Assembly: GCA_900551015.1 (NCBI GenBank)
Contig: URUI01000045.1
Span: 1-16,923 of the forward strand
Reading direction: 5' to 3'
Length of the DNA stretch: 16,923 bases
DNA from: an uncultured Collinsella sp.
Lineage (GTDB): Bacteria > Actinomycetota > Coriobacteriia > Coriobacteriales > Coriobacteriaceae
Made by a program: the position numbers and the translations under genes
Shown here: piece after piece, positions 5,168 through 12,376 of the stretch
Layout of the letters: every line of letters starts with the position of its first letter
Position numbering within the stretch: position 1 is the stretch's first letter
Notes under the pieces: model-generated
Told to the model about the DNA's origin: nothing
Databases searched by the model: none
What the model saw: only the letters and a program-made list of their open reading frames with translations

Positions 5168-8100
5168 ACCGTAACTGTTGGAGACGTCCCGTTCGTGGCT
5201 GCGACCTCCGGTTCTCCTCTTCGCTGGATTTCGCTTAAAAGCTCGGCTGCAACTTCGCTGCTTTTGAAACGGATGCTGCAGTCCTCTTTCTTAGGAAAGG
5301 CCAGTAATGGAATAGTTCCGTACCAGACGGTTTCCTCGTCAATTACTGACGCGCACAGGCGCCCTTCGGCTTTGGTGGAATAGTCGACGTTCATCTCGGT
5401 AAAAATCGCTTTCACGTCATTGTGCGGAGTCGAGGCAATTGAAATCTCAAGGGCAATCCCACGGGCGGCGGCGCCTATGAGTACGGCAGCGAGCTTTGCG
5501 AGGCATGCAGCGGATGCGTAGGGCGCGGCAATAAAAATGCTTTTCGTTGCGTGCGCGATGTCATCCGCTAAGGCCTCCACGGCCCTTGCCGGCCTAACGA
5601 GGATGTTTTGATCGGCCCGTTTGTTGTCATTTGCTGCAAAGACTTCATACCCTAGCTTGGCGTAGGTCTTGAGTCTCTTCTGGTACATACGCGCGAGCAT
5701 GGGTATCGACAAATCAACATAGTCGAATATCTCAACCCGCTGCTTGCCCTCGTGACTTCTATGTAGTCTGCCTGCCTGCTGCGTTATGCTGCCGTCCCAA
5801 GATATCGGTGTGGCAATGAGCAGAGTGTCAAGGTAAGACAGGTCGAAACCCTCGCCCAGAAGGCCTTCGGTTGCGATGATAATTCGATGCTCATGCTCGA
5901 AGCCGGGAAGGCTGTTCAGTATTGCCTTTCTTTCTTTGGCGTCGATTTCTCCGGTTAAGAGTATAGATTCGTGTCCGCGGCTTTGAAGCAGCCTACATAG
6001 CTCTTCGGCATGTTTTTTCCTTTTGGATAGCACAAGCGGATGTCGACCGTTTGACGCGGTCTCGAGGGCATCGTCGACAATTGCTTCGTTTCTCGCTGTG
6101 TGCGCACACAGGAGATCGAGAACTTGATTAAAGGACGCCCCTGGTTCGTAGACGGGTAGCCGAACTCCGGTAAAACACGGCCTAACAACGCGCTGAATTC
6201 CCTGTTGGATTGCTTGCGTTTTTGGATCAATGACATGGCGAAGCGGGCCGCAGAGCATTGAGAGTGCTCGCGTGAGTCCGTCCGAGCGTTCGGGCGTCGC
6301 GGAAAGGCCGTATACATATTTGGCTGGAGCGGACTTGAGGACGAGCTCAAGCTGTGGCGCGGCCGCATGGTGACATTCATCACAGATGATGAGGCCGTAA
6401 TCACGAACGAACTCCTTGGCTATTGGTTCTCCGGTCTGGGGGTCCTTGCTGGACAGAGACTGGAATGAAGCAATCTCGACGAGATGGCTTATGGTGGTTT
6501 TGCCTCCTCCAATTTGGCCAATGAGCGGAGGCTGTCTTTTACTGATTCGTCCTTTTGGGGTTCGAACTGGCTTTCTGTTATCCGTAATGTCGATAAACCG
6601 TTCGAGCTGGGATTTCCATTGGGCAATGAGCGCAGTTTTGGGAACGATGACAAGCGTTGGAAGACCGATGGCAGCAATAAGATAGGCTCCAATGACGGTT
6701 TTCCCGAAACCCGTCGGCGCGGACATGATTCCGTCTTCATAGTTGAGCATCTGTTCGGCGGCAATTTGCTGTTCAGGGCGAAGAGTCCCTTTAAATGTCA
6801 TCACAATTGGATTGCCCGACATGCGCTTGTCTGAATAGTGAGCAGAAGCGCCGGCTTCTTGAAGCAGCCGCTCGAGTTGAGCTTTACAGCCTCTGGGAAT
6901 CGCAACGCAGCCATCTCTAAGTTCGCTGAGGTCTATGTACCGCGGTTTGCCAAATACTGATTGGTGCATTGATTGGGCACGGAAGAATTCAGGGTTGGCA
7001 AATGTTGCAAGCCTGCGAACCTCCATCTGGGCGGCCGGGCTCAGAGATTTTTCGGTTATGTAGAGCATATCGGCTTGCGTGACGGGTAGCGAGGACGGGA
7101 AGTCCTGCAGCGTGAGCGGAAGCCGCTTTCGCGGCCTCTGAGAATGCGGCGCGGCGGTGTTTCCCGCCACTGCAGCTGATATTCCATGCGGTTTATTGTC
7201 GATGCTTTCGATCAGATTTTGCACCGTTACATGTGGAACCAGCTGAATTTGCGAAAGGTAAAGCCATTGATCGGGAAAGGGCTCAAATTGCTCGTCAACA
7301 AATACACTGTTCCCTTTTCGCTGTGCTTTTCCTTGAAAAGGCAGCGCTATGAGATTTCCGAAGCCGCCCTCAGGAATGGTGGACTGTGCGGGCAACATTC
7401 GGTCAAAAGCTTCGAAGGTGATTGTCTTATTGAGCGCCGCCGCTTCGGTGATAAGGCTGCTTCCAAATTCTCGTGCGATCTTTGCGCTGGTGAGCTCTAG
7501 GAAGAAAAACCAGACATGTGCGCCGTTACCTGATCTCGATCGCTCGACTGCAGCATCGATTCCATGGTTTTTTGCGACAAGCCGAATGGCGTTTGTCGCT
7601 TCTTTCCAATCGGCTCCGTCAAAGTCGATGACCAGGACTTTTGTGTTGCTGTCACTATCGAGAACGTATTGACCTATGACGTCTCGGAGCCTGTCGTCGT
7701 TGCCTTTGAAATGGGCGATGATCGCGGCATCGCTCAGCTCGGGGAAGATGCGGTTGCCGCATTCCGCGCATTTGGTTTTCTGACGATTTACTTTGGGGCA
7801 AATGCCTGCCTTCCACTCATTTGCGCAGGCGGGTGTATAGCCGATTCCCCCGTCTTTTCTGCGGTACCCATGAGCGTAAACATCTTTGCGGCCAGTAAAG
7901 AGATTGCGAAAGAGTTCCAGTTTGTCGCGCGCTGGGCTCGCACTGGTGACGATTCCTTCGACCTGTGCCCGTCTATCGAAAGATTCGCCAGCTTTCTCCC
8001 ATTCTTCCAGTGTTGCGTAACGGATGTCTGAACCGTTGCCGCAGATGACGATTTGGCTGTGCGGCTCCGATACATGGGCGACGGTTTTCTTGAATTGGAA

Positions 8101-8172
8101 TAGCGTACCCCCGATGAGGGCGTATTGATGCGTGACGGTGCTCATGTAAATGCCGTTCTTGTCGGAGTTCAT
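5161..8172 (-). CDS. TOTE-type AEP primase / SF2 helicase / degenerate PLD-domain protein
   Basis: This 1003-residue protein combines three modules. Residues about 85-310 resemble the archaeo-eukaryotic primase domain of TOTE conflict systems: Cys116, Cys125, Cys136 and Cys139 as a putative zinc site, the catalytic DFD (183-185), SGNGAHVW (214-221) with His219, and a downstream acidic Asp257. Residues about 460-830 are an SF2 helicase: APTGFGKT (485-492), DECHH (598-602), SATP (624-627), ATEGLLGEGFD (767-777) and QQAGRLHR (798-805). Residues about 860-985 resemble a phospholipase-D-like domain, but the HxKxxxxD motif reads RLCASVID (938-945), lacking His and Lys. Known TOTE proteins are predicted nucleic-acid-targeting defence or selfish-element effectors; activity here is inferred. 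Start choice is uncertain (8172 or 8145), as neither has a good ribosome site. Codon use is less GC-rich than in the core genes, suggesting transfer. Confidence 0.82.
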   Translation of the reverse strand: MNSDKNGIYMSTVTHQYALIGGTLFQFKKTVAHVSEPHSQIVICGNGSDIRYATLEEWEKAGESFDRRAQVEGIVTSASPARDKLELFRNLFTGRKDVYAHGYRRKDGGIGYTPACANEWKAGICPKVNRQKTKCAECGNRIFPELSDAAIIAHFKGNDDRLRDVIGQYVLDSDSNTKVLVIDFDGADWKEATNAIRLVAKNHGIDAAVERSRSGNGAHVWFFFLELTSAKIAREFGSSLITEAAALNKTITFEAFDRMLPAQSTIPEGGFGNLIALPFQGKAQRKGNSVFVDEQFEPFPDQWLYLSQIQLVPHVTVQNLIESIDNKPHGISAAVAGNTAAPHSQRPRKRLPLTLQDFPSSLPVTQADMLYITEKSLSPAAQMEVRRLATFANPEFFRAQSMHQSVFGKPRYIDLSELRDGCVAIPRGCKAQLERLLQEAGASAHYSDKRMSGNPIVMTFKGTLRPEQQIAAEQMLNYEDGIMSAPTGFGKTVIGAYLIAAIGLPTLVIVPKTALIAQWKSQLERFIDITDNRKPVRTPKGRISKRQPPLIGQIGGGKTTISHLVEIASFQSLSSKDPQTGEPIAKEFVRDYGLIICDECHHAAAPQLELVLKSAPAKYVYGLSATPERSDGLTRALSMLCGPLRHVIDPKTQAIQQGIQRVVRPCFTGVRLPVYEPGASFNQVLDLLCAHTARNEAIVDDALETASNGRHPLVLSKRKKHAEELCRLLQSRGHESILLTGEIDAKERKAILNSLPGFEHEHRIIIATEGLLGEGFDLSYLDTLLIATPISWDGSITQQAGRLHRSHEGKQRVEIFDYVDLSIPMLARMYQKRLKTYAKLGYEVFAANDNKRADQNILVRPARAVEALADDIAHATKSIFIAAPYASAACLAKLAAVLIGAAARGIALEISIASTPHNDVKAIFTEMNVDYSTKAEGRLCASVIDEETVWYGTIPLLAFPKKEDCSIRFKSSEVAAELLSEIQRRGEPEVAATNGTSPTVTVE

Positions 8173-8426
8173 TGAAATGAGGGTACGTTATTTTGATTTT
8201 TAAGGGACTCGACTCTGATTTTGGTTCGGCGATAGCGGAGTACAGCTCCGTGAGTGGTGTTTGGCTGATGTCAAAATGTGCGGTAGCTGTTGCTGAATGG
8301 GTTTTGGCGACCATGAGGTGGGCTGGAGGCGCAGGAAACTATCCTCGAATAGACTCTGTGGGCAAAAATGGCAAATATGAGTACTGTGGTTTGAGCGGTA
8401 ACATATCATCTGGAAAGTATTTAAGA

Positions 8427-8451
8427 CCAATCGATTCGGATTGGATATAAT
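8427..8451 (+). promoter_or_regulatory. Palindrome abutting a TATAAT box
   Basis: CCAATCGATTCGGATTGG (8427-8444) has 6-bp arms and a near-palindromic centre. It is followed directly by A-TATAAT (8446-8451). This looks like a repressor operator placed in the spacer and -35 zone of a plus-strand promoter, yet no gene follows on that strand; a small RNA is possible. Confidence 0.35.
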
Positions 8452-8528
8452 CAACCCTCTAAACATGGCGATTCGGGACTTTATGACGCTCGGAATTGGC
8501 GGAAGATGGCAATTTCAGCCAGATTTCG

Positions 8529-8549
8529 CTGTTACTAAACTGGTAACAG
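8529..8549. promoter_or_regulatory. Palindrome CTGTTAC-N7-GTAACAG
   Basis: Perfect 7-bp arms with a 7-bp spacer (8529-8535 and 8543-8549) are typical in size for a dimeric helix-turn-helix repressor site. It overlaps the inner edge of the right arm of the larger inverted repeat. A degraded counterpart (ACTGT ... GGTAACA) sits at the left arm. Confidence 0.4.
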
Positions 8550-8650
8550 TACTCATATTTGCCATTTTTTGCCCAGAGGGTATCGCAAGGGGGTTGAACA
8601 AAGCATCAATCGCCGCCAATTTCTCGATTGGCTGGTTGGGCGGCAATGAA

Positions 8651-8714
8651 GTTGCGGCGTAATGGGAAGCGTTTCGCGGCCTTTTGGCTAAAACGGCCCC
8701 TTTTCCGCCGCGAC
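8651..8714. repeat. Intergenic hairpin (family 1)
   Basis: GTTGCGGCG (8651-8659) pairs with CGCCGCGAC (8706-8714) with one G-T wobble. Read on the minus strand, the element matches the one at 5119-5167 in order: GT-x-x-CGG-x-GGAA-x-AGGG-x-CC, then GTTTT, then GGCCGCGAA. It lies directly downstream of the degV terminator on the minus strand. Confidence 0.5.
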
Positions 8715-8715
8715 T

Positions 8716-8759
8716 CCTAAAAAGACGCCGGCGCGCCTTGAGTTGCGGCGCGTCGGCGT
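8716..8759 (-). terminator. Rho-independent terminator of degV
   Basis: On the minus strand, a GC-rich 13-bp stem (8725-8737 with 8747-8759, one wobble) with a nine-base loop is followed by CTTTTTAGG. It lies about 130 bp past the degV stop codon in the right orientation to end that transcript before the accessory island. Confidence 0.8.
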
Positions 8760-8862
8760 GATGGCTTTGTTGTGGCTGGGTGTACTTCGGTTGTTCGACG
8801 GCTTTGGCATGTCCGATCTTGTCAGGCAAGCCTTTGTTACCGTTTAACGTTTGCCCAGATAA

Positions 8863-8899
8863 AACCTGCCAAAATAAACCTGTCCCTAATTGGCAGGTT
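8863..8899. repeat. Hairpin overlapping the degV stop codon (family 2)
   Basis: AACCTGCCAA (8863-8872) pairs perfectly with TTGGCAGGTT (8890-8899) around a loop containing CCTGTCCCTAA. The degV TAG stop lies in the loop, and the right arm encodes its last residues (QPAN). The plan stem, GTCCC-containing loop, stem recurs at 16158-16198 with unrelated arms. Confidence 0.6.
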
Positions 8900-9746
8900 G
8901 GTAGCGGGGGCAGTAGCTGATGGCTATGGCGTCGACGCCTACGTGGGTGGCGATGGTGCAGCCGATGGGGCCGGTGCCGGCATCGACGTAGTCCTGGCCC
9001 GCGAGCACCTGGTTGACGAGCTCCTGCTCTTCGGCGGCGCCGGTTGTGAGCACGCGCACGCTTGAGCCCGGGTGCTCGGCCAAAAAGTCGAGGCAATCCG
9101 CCATAGTGTTGGCGACGATGCGCTTGGCGCCGCGGCCCTTTTTGATGGCCTTGATCTCGCCCGATTTCCACTCCGGCGAAACGGCCAGGCGAATGTTGAG
9201 CATCTGCGTGAGCTGGCCGGCGAGCTTGGGTGCGCGGCCGTTCTTAACGAGGTTCTCGAGCGTGCGGGGAATCAGCAGCAGGTGGGCGTCGGGCAGCGTC
9301 GCGCGGATCTGCGCCTCGGTCTCGTCCAAGCTGCGACCGTCCTCGCGCATGGCGAGCGCGTACTCCACCAGCAGGCCTTCGGCGCCCGAGCCAGTACGCG
9401 AGTCGATGCAGCGCACGTCGAGCTCATGGGTGTCGGCCACCAGACATGCGTTGGAATAACAGGCGGACCACTCGCTGCATAGCGAGATAAAGATGGCGCT
9501 GTCGTGGCCATCGGCCAGCACGCGATCAAAGAGCGCCTTGAATTCGCCGGCGCTCGGCTGCGATGTGTGCGGCAGCTGCTCGGAGTCGGCCATGCGGGCG
9601 ACGTACTCCTCGGCGGTAATCTGCACCTGGTCGAGCAGATCCTCGCCTTCGATAATCACATGCAGCGGAATCACGTAAATGCCGAGTTCTTGGGCTCGGG
9701 TGGGGGAGATGTCCGACGTGGAGTCGGTTATGATGGCAAAAGACAT
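8886..9746 (-). CDS. DegV family (FakB-like) fatty-acid-binding protein
   Basis: A 286-residue protein beginning MSFAIITDSTSDIS; ITDSTSD (5-11) is the DegV signature. The reading frame is open 24 codons further upstream, but ATG at 9746 has an AAGGTG ribosome site eight bases away, and family members begin at this point. Other family features are PHTSQPS (about residue 60), an SxxxSACYSNA-type stretch and DSRTGSGAEGLLV in the middle, NLVKNGRAPKL, and a C-terminal GPIGCTIATHVG segment. DegV proteins bind a single fatty acid; FakB members present it to the kinase FakA for phospholipid synthesis. No fakA is nearby, so that role is inferred. The last codons and the stop lie in a repeat hairpin, and a good terminator follows at 8716-8759. 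Confidence 0.9.
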   Translation of the reverse strand: MSFAIITDSTSDISPTRAQELGIYVIPLHVIIEGEDLLDQVQITAEEYVARMADSEQLPHTSQPSAGEFKALFDRVLADGHDSAIFISLCSEWSACYSNACLVADTHELDVRCIDSRTGSGAEGLLVEYALAMREDGRSLDETEAQIRATLPDAHLLLIPRTLENLVKNGRAPKLAGQLTQMLNIRLAVSPEWKSGEIKAIKKGRGAKRIVANTMADCLDFLAEHPGSSVRVLTTGAAEEQELVNQVLAGQDYVDAGTGPIGCTIATHVGVDAIAISYCPRYQPAN

Positions 9747-9838
9747 AGTTGCACCTTTCGTCGGGGCGCTTGTGCGCCGCCTTCTGAGAGCAAAGTGCGA
9801 CAAGTATAGTGGAGTCATTCCACATTGCTAGGTTCAGT

Positions 9839-9854
9839 TGTTGAATAGTCAACA
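9839..9854. promoter_or_regulatory. Palindrome in the degV / HAD divergent intergenic region
   Basis: TGTTGA-ATAG-TCAACA is a perfect 6-bp inverted repeat in the 157-bp gap between the divergent degV and HAD-phosphatase genes. A second one, GTGGA-GTCAT-TCCAC, lies at 9810-9824 beside a TATAGT/ACTATA stretch that could serve as a -10 box on either strand. This may be a shared operator. Confidence 0.4.
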
Positions 9855-9903
9855 GTTTGAAGTGTCGGTGTGGAAATCATCAATTGGGGAAGAGGGGGTG
9901 CCG

Positions 9904-10566
9904 GTGGAGGCACTGGAGATAGGTAAGCGCCCGGTCGTGTTGTTCGATTTTGACGGTACGGTGGCCGATACGGGCCGGGCAGTGATGACCTCGACGTGCA
10001 AGACGCTTGCCGCGCGCGGGTTTTCGGAGGCGCAGATGGGCGACCTGCGACGCATGATCGGGCCGCCCCTGTGGAGGAGCTTTCACGACTTTTACGGCTT
10101 CTCCCGCGATGAGTCACTTGTGGTGGCAGATGAGTATCGTGCCTTTTTTGACGAGCTGGGACCGGAAGAGTATCCCGTGTTCGATGGAATCCCCGCGCTG
10201 CTCGACGGCCTTGCCGCGCAGGGGCATCGCATGGCGGTGGCGACGTCGCGCATGGAGGCGAAGTGCATCGATATGGTGCATGAGCTGGGGCTTTGCCAGT
10301 TCGAAGCCGTGGTCGGCATGAATCCGCCGCAGGGGCGCGAGACCAAGGCGGATTCGGTCCGCGATGCCCTGGCGGCGCTCGGCGCGACGGCCGACGATGC
10401 CGTGATGATCGGCGATCGCTTTAACGATGTGGAGGGCGCGCACGCAATGGGCGTGCCGTGCATTGGCATTTATTCGGGTGCGGCGGCGCCGGGTGAGCAC
10501 GAGGCGGCGGGTGCCGACGCGGTGGTGCACTCGGTGGCAGAGCTTGCTAAACTTTTCGCTATCTAA
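9904..10566 (+). CDS. HAD-superfamily hydrolase, phosphoglycolate-phosphatase-like
   Basis: A 220-residue HAD subfamily IA phosphatase. Motif I is FDFDGTVADT, with nucleophile Asp15 and acid-base Asp17; motif II is VATSR; a conserved Lys follows in GRETKADSV; motif IV is IGDRFNDVEGA (Asp171, Asp175). A helical cap lies between motifs I and II. The frame is open from 9838, but GAAGAGGGGG just before 9898 favours GTG at 9904 (six-base spacing); GTG at 9898 is the alternative. Members dephosphorylate small phosphometabolites such as phosphoglycolate or pyrophosphate, and the substrate here cannot be read from sequence. It is followed 54 bp later by the dipeptidase gene on the same strand and may share a transcript with it. 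Confidence 0.88.
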   Translation: MEALEIGKRPVVLFDFDGTVADTGRAVMTSTCKTLAARGFSEAQMGDLRRMIGPPLWRSFHDFYGFSRDESLVVADEYRAFFDELGPEEYPVFDGIPALLDGLAAQGHRMAVATSRMEAKCIDMVHELGLCQFEAVVGMNPPQGRETKADSVRDALAALGATADDAVMIGDRFNDVEGAHAMGVPCIGIYSGAAAPGEHEAAGADAVVHSVAELAKLFAI

Positions 10567-10620
10567 TGACGTAATGTGAGGGGCGGGCGTGCCCGTCGCT
10601 CATTGCTAAGGAGGTCGTCC

Positions 10621-12057
10621 ATGAATCAGGTGGAGCAGAGCGTTGCCGAGTATGTCGACGAGGTCTGGGAAGATGTCGTCGCCGATATCGAGCAGCTGGT
10701 GGGCTATCCGTCCGTGGCAGTTTCTGCCGATGCGGAGCCCGGTGCGCCGTTTGGTCGCCCGGTCCGTGATGCGCTCGATTGCGCGCTCGGCATTGCGCAA
10801 AAGCTCGGCTATCAGACGAGCGACGACGAGGGCTATGTGGGCATCGCCGATATCCCGGGCCGTGGCGATAAGCAGCTCGCGACCATTTGCCATGTGGACG
10901 TGGTACCCGCTGGCCCCGGTTGGAACACCGACCCGTTTGCGATGGAGCGTCGCGAGGGCTGGCTGCTCGGCCGCGGCGTGATCGATGACAAGGGCCCGGC
11001 GGTGCTGTCGCTCTACGCCGGCGCTTATCTTATCAAGCACGGCATTACCCCGCGCTATACCTTCCGCGCGCTGCTGGGCTGCGATGAGGAAGTGGGCATG
11101 TCCGACGTTCACCATTATCTGGAGAACCACGCGAACCCCGACTTTCTGTTTACGCCCGATGCCGAGTTTCCGGTCTGTAATGCCGAGAAGGGTCAGTTTG
11201 GGGCGACATTTGTGAGCTCCAAGATCGACGGCGGGCGCATTGTGTCCTGGAGCGGTGCCGAGGCGAGCAACGCCATTCCGTCGCAGTCTATCTGCGAGCT
11301 TGCGATTGCCGCCGATGAGCTGCCGGCGCCGGTCGAGAACGGCGACCGCCTGGAGATCACGGCGCTCGATAACGGGCATGCGCAGATTTTCGCCCACGGC
11401 ATTGGCGGTCATGCCTCGATGCCAGAGGGAACGATCAATGCCGTCGGGCTGATCGTGGCGTATCTGCGCGAGGCCGAGGACGCGTTTGGTGCACGCGACG
11501 AGCGCCTGCTGACGCCTGCCGAGCACGAGTTCGTCAAGTTCCTGGCCTTTGTGCATGCGGACGCCTATGGCCGCGGCCTGGGTATCGATGCGACGAGTCC
11601 GGCGTTTGGCCCGCTTACCTGCAACGCTGGCGTCATCCGCGTGGCGGATGGCCATATTGAGCAGGTCATCGACGTGCGCTTCCCCGACAGCACCAGTGCC
11701 GATACCATCCGCGAGCAGCTTGATCCGCTCGTGGGCCGTTTTGGCGTGACGTGCCGTGTGGGTCGTGCGAAGGTGCCGTTCTCGGTCTCTGCCGACGATC
11801 CGGCCGTGAAGGCGCTTATTGATACCTATAACGAGTTTACGGGCAAGCATGCTGAGCCCTTTGCCATGGGCGGCGGCACGTACGCGCGCAACTTTGCCCG
11901 CGCCGTGTCGTTTGGCCCCGAGGAGACCGGCCTGGAGCTGCCCGCGTGGGGCGGCCAGATGCACGGTCCCAACGAGTGCGCCAACGAGGAACAGCTCAAG
12001 CAGGCGCTCAAGATTTATATCGTGGCGATCTTACGTTTGAACGAGCTTGAGCTTTAA
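10621..12057 (+). CDS. M20 family dipeptidase, PepV/Sapep-like
   Basis: A 478-residue di-zinc metallopeptidase. ATG at 10621 follows a near-perfect TAAGGAGGT; an in-frame GTG 45 bp earlier has no comparable site. Metal and catalytic residues are in place: His91 and Asp93 in CHVDVVPAG, bridging Asp122 in GRGVIDDKGP, Glu156/Glu157 in CDEEVGMSD, Asp180 in TPDAEFP, and His448 in GQMHGPNE. A lid domain lies around residues 200-400. The length and the order of motifs match PepV-type cytoplasmic dipeptidases, which release amino acids from dipeptides, including beta-Ala or D-Asp peptides. There is no signal peptide. The gene ends in a hairpin-rich spacer before the pst operon. Confidence 0.9.
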   Translation: MNQVEQSVAEYVDEVWEDVVADIEQLVGYPSVAVSADAEPGAPFGRPVRDALDCALGIAQKLGYQTSDDEGYVGIADIPGRGDKQLATICHVDVVPAGPGWNTDPFAMERREGWLLGRGVIDDKGPAVLSLYAGAYLIKHGITPRYTFRALLGCDEEVGMSDVHHYLENHANPDFLFTPDAEFPVCNAEKGQFGATFVSSKIDGGRIVSWSGAEASNAIPSQSICELAIAADELPAPVENGDRLEITALDNGHAQIFAHGIGGHASMPEGTINAVGLIVAYLREAEDAFGARDERLLTPAEHEFVKFLAFVHADAYGRGLGIDATSPAFGPLTCNAGVIRVADGHIEQVIDVRFPDSTSADTIREQLDPLVGRFGVTCRVGRAKVPFSVSADDPAVKALIDTYNEFTGKHAEPFAMGGGTYARNFARAVSFGPEETGLELPAWGGQMHGPNECANEEQLKQALKIYIVAILRLNELEL

Positions 12058-12104
12058 GGCTGCGGCGTTTTAACAACTTAGCACCCCTTTCGTCCGGGCT
12101 TTTT

Positions 12105-12173
12105 AAGTTGCGGTGGAATAGTTCCTAAAAGAGGCTGCCTGATGGCCAAACAGGAACTATTTCACCGCAACTT
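12105..12173. repeat. 22-bp near-perfect inverted repeat (family 1 hairpin)
   Basis: The arms at 12105-12126 (AAGTTGCGGTGGAATAGTTC, then CT) and 12152-12173 pair over 22 bp with a single G-T wobble. A T-run (12100-12104) precedes it and CGTTTTC follows, so it could terminate transcription in either direction. The outer arm GTTGCGGTGGAATAG is nearly identical to the arm read on the minus strand at 5119-5167. Confidence 0.7.
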
Positions 12174-12334
12174 CGTTTTCATTGGTGTAAAAGGTGTGCC
12201 ATGTTCGACGCTGGATTGTTATCCGTTTGTAAAGGCTGGGCAGAGCTTGCGGTAAGGGTCTATCAGATGCCCGTAAGAAACCGCAGTTGGCGCGGGCTCT
12301 GACCGATCGAGGCCGTATCTTTCCAAACAGCAAA

Positions 12335-12351
12335 GCGGGCAGGGTGCCCGC
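12335..12351 (+). other. Small GC hairpin in the pstS leader
   Basis: GCGGGCA-GGG-TGCCCGC is a perfect 7-bp stem with a three-base loop, ending 25 bp before the pstS start codon and just before its ribosome site. It may influence mRNA stability or translation start; nothing in the sequence shows which. Confidence 0.4.
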
Positions 12352-12376
12352 GAGTCGCATGTATGAAAGGAAGATC

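Larger units (their letters stand above)
8355..8577. repeat. 29/30-bp near-perfect inverted repeat pair
   Basis: The left arm at 8359-8387 (starts TGGGCAAAAATGG, ends ATGAGTACTGT) is repeated inverted at 8546-8575. The only difference is one extra A in the A-run (5 versus 6). Similarity continues loosely inward: both arms are followed by a T/G-rich stretch and then GTAACA. The arms enclose 158 bp with no gene. The layout resembles a MITE-like element or two oppositely oriented copies of a dispersed regulatory repeat. No target-site duplication was found next to the arms. Confidence 0.7.
8173..8715. other. Gene-poor, AT-richer gap with inverted repeats
   Basis: No convincing coding region is seen in these roughly 540 bases. 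The frame from 8466 to 8662 (66 codons, hydrophobic middle) lacks a ribosome site and overlaps the repeats. The gap must hold the promoter of the minus-strand primase-helicase gene, though no clear -35/-10 pair was found. It contains a large inverted repeat, a palindrome abutting TATAAT, and a GTTAC-type palindrome, described separately. Base composition matches the accessory island rather than the core genes. Confidence 0.6.
12058..12376 (+). other. Spacer between dipeptidase gene and pst operon
   Basis: These 319 bases contain no convincing gene. From left to right they hold a T-run (12100-12104), a 22-bp inverted repeat (12105-12173), AT-rich sequence to about 12240 that probably includes the pst promoter, and a GC-rich leader with a small hairpin. 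No recognisable PHO-box direct repeats or clear -35/-10 pair was found, so phosphate control cannot be shown from sequence. Confidence 0.5.

Noticed and set aside
8466..8662. 66-codon plus-strand frame with a hydrophobic stretch
   Set aside because: A TATAAT box lies upstream, but there is no ribosome site and the frame runs through the right arm of the inverted repeat, so the coding appearance is probably accidental.
8515..9171. 218-codon minus-strand frame across the gap and the degV 3' end
   Set aside because: Arg/His-rich, out of frame with degV, and crosses the degV terminator.
10606..11964. 452-codon minus-strand frame
   Set aside because: Antisense of the M20 dipeptidase gene, which has all its metal ligands in the plus frame.
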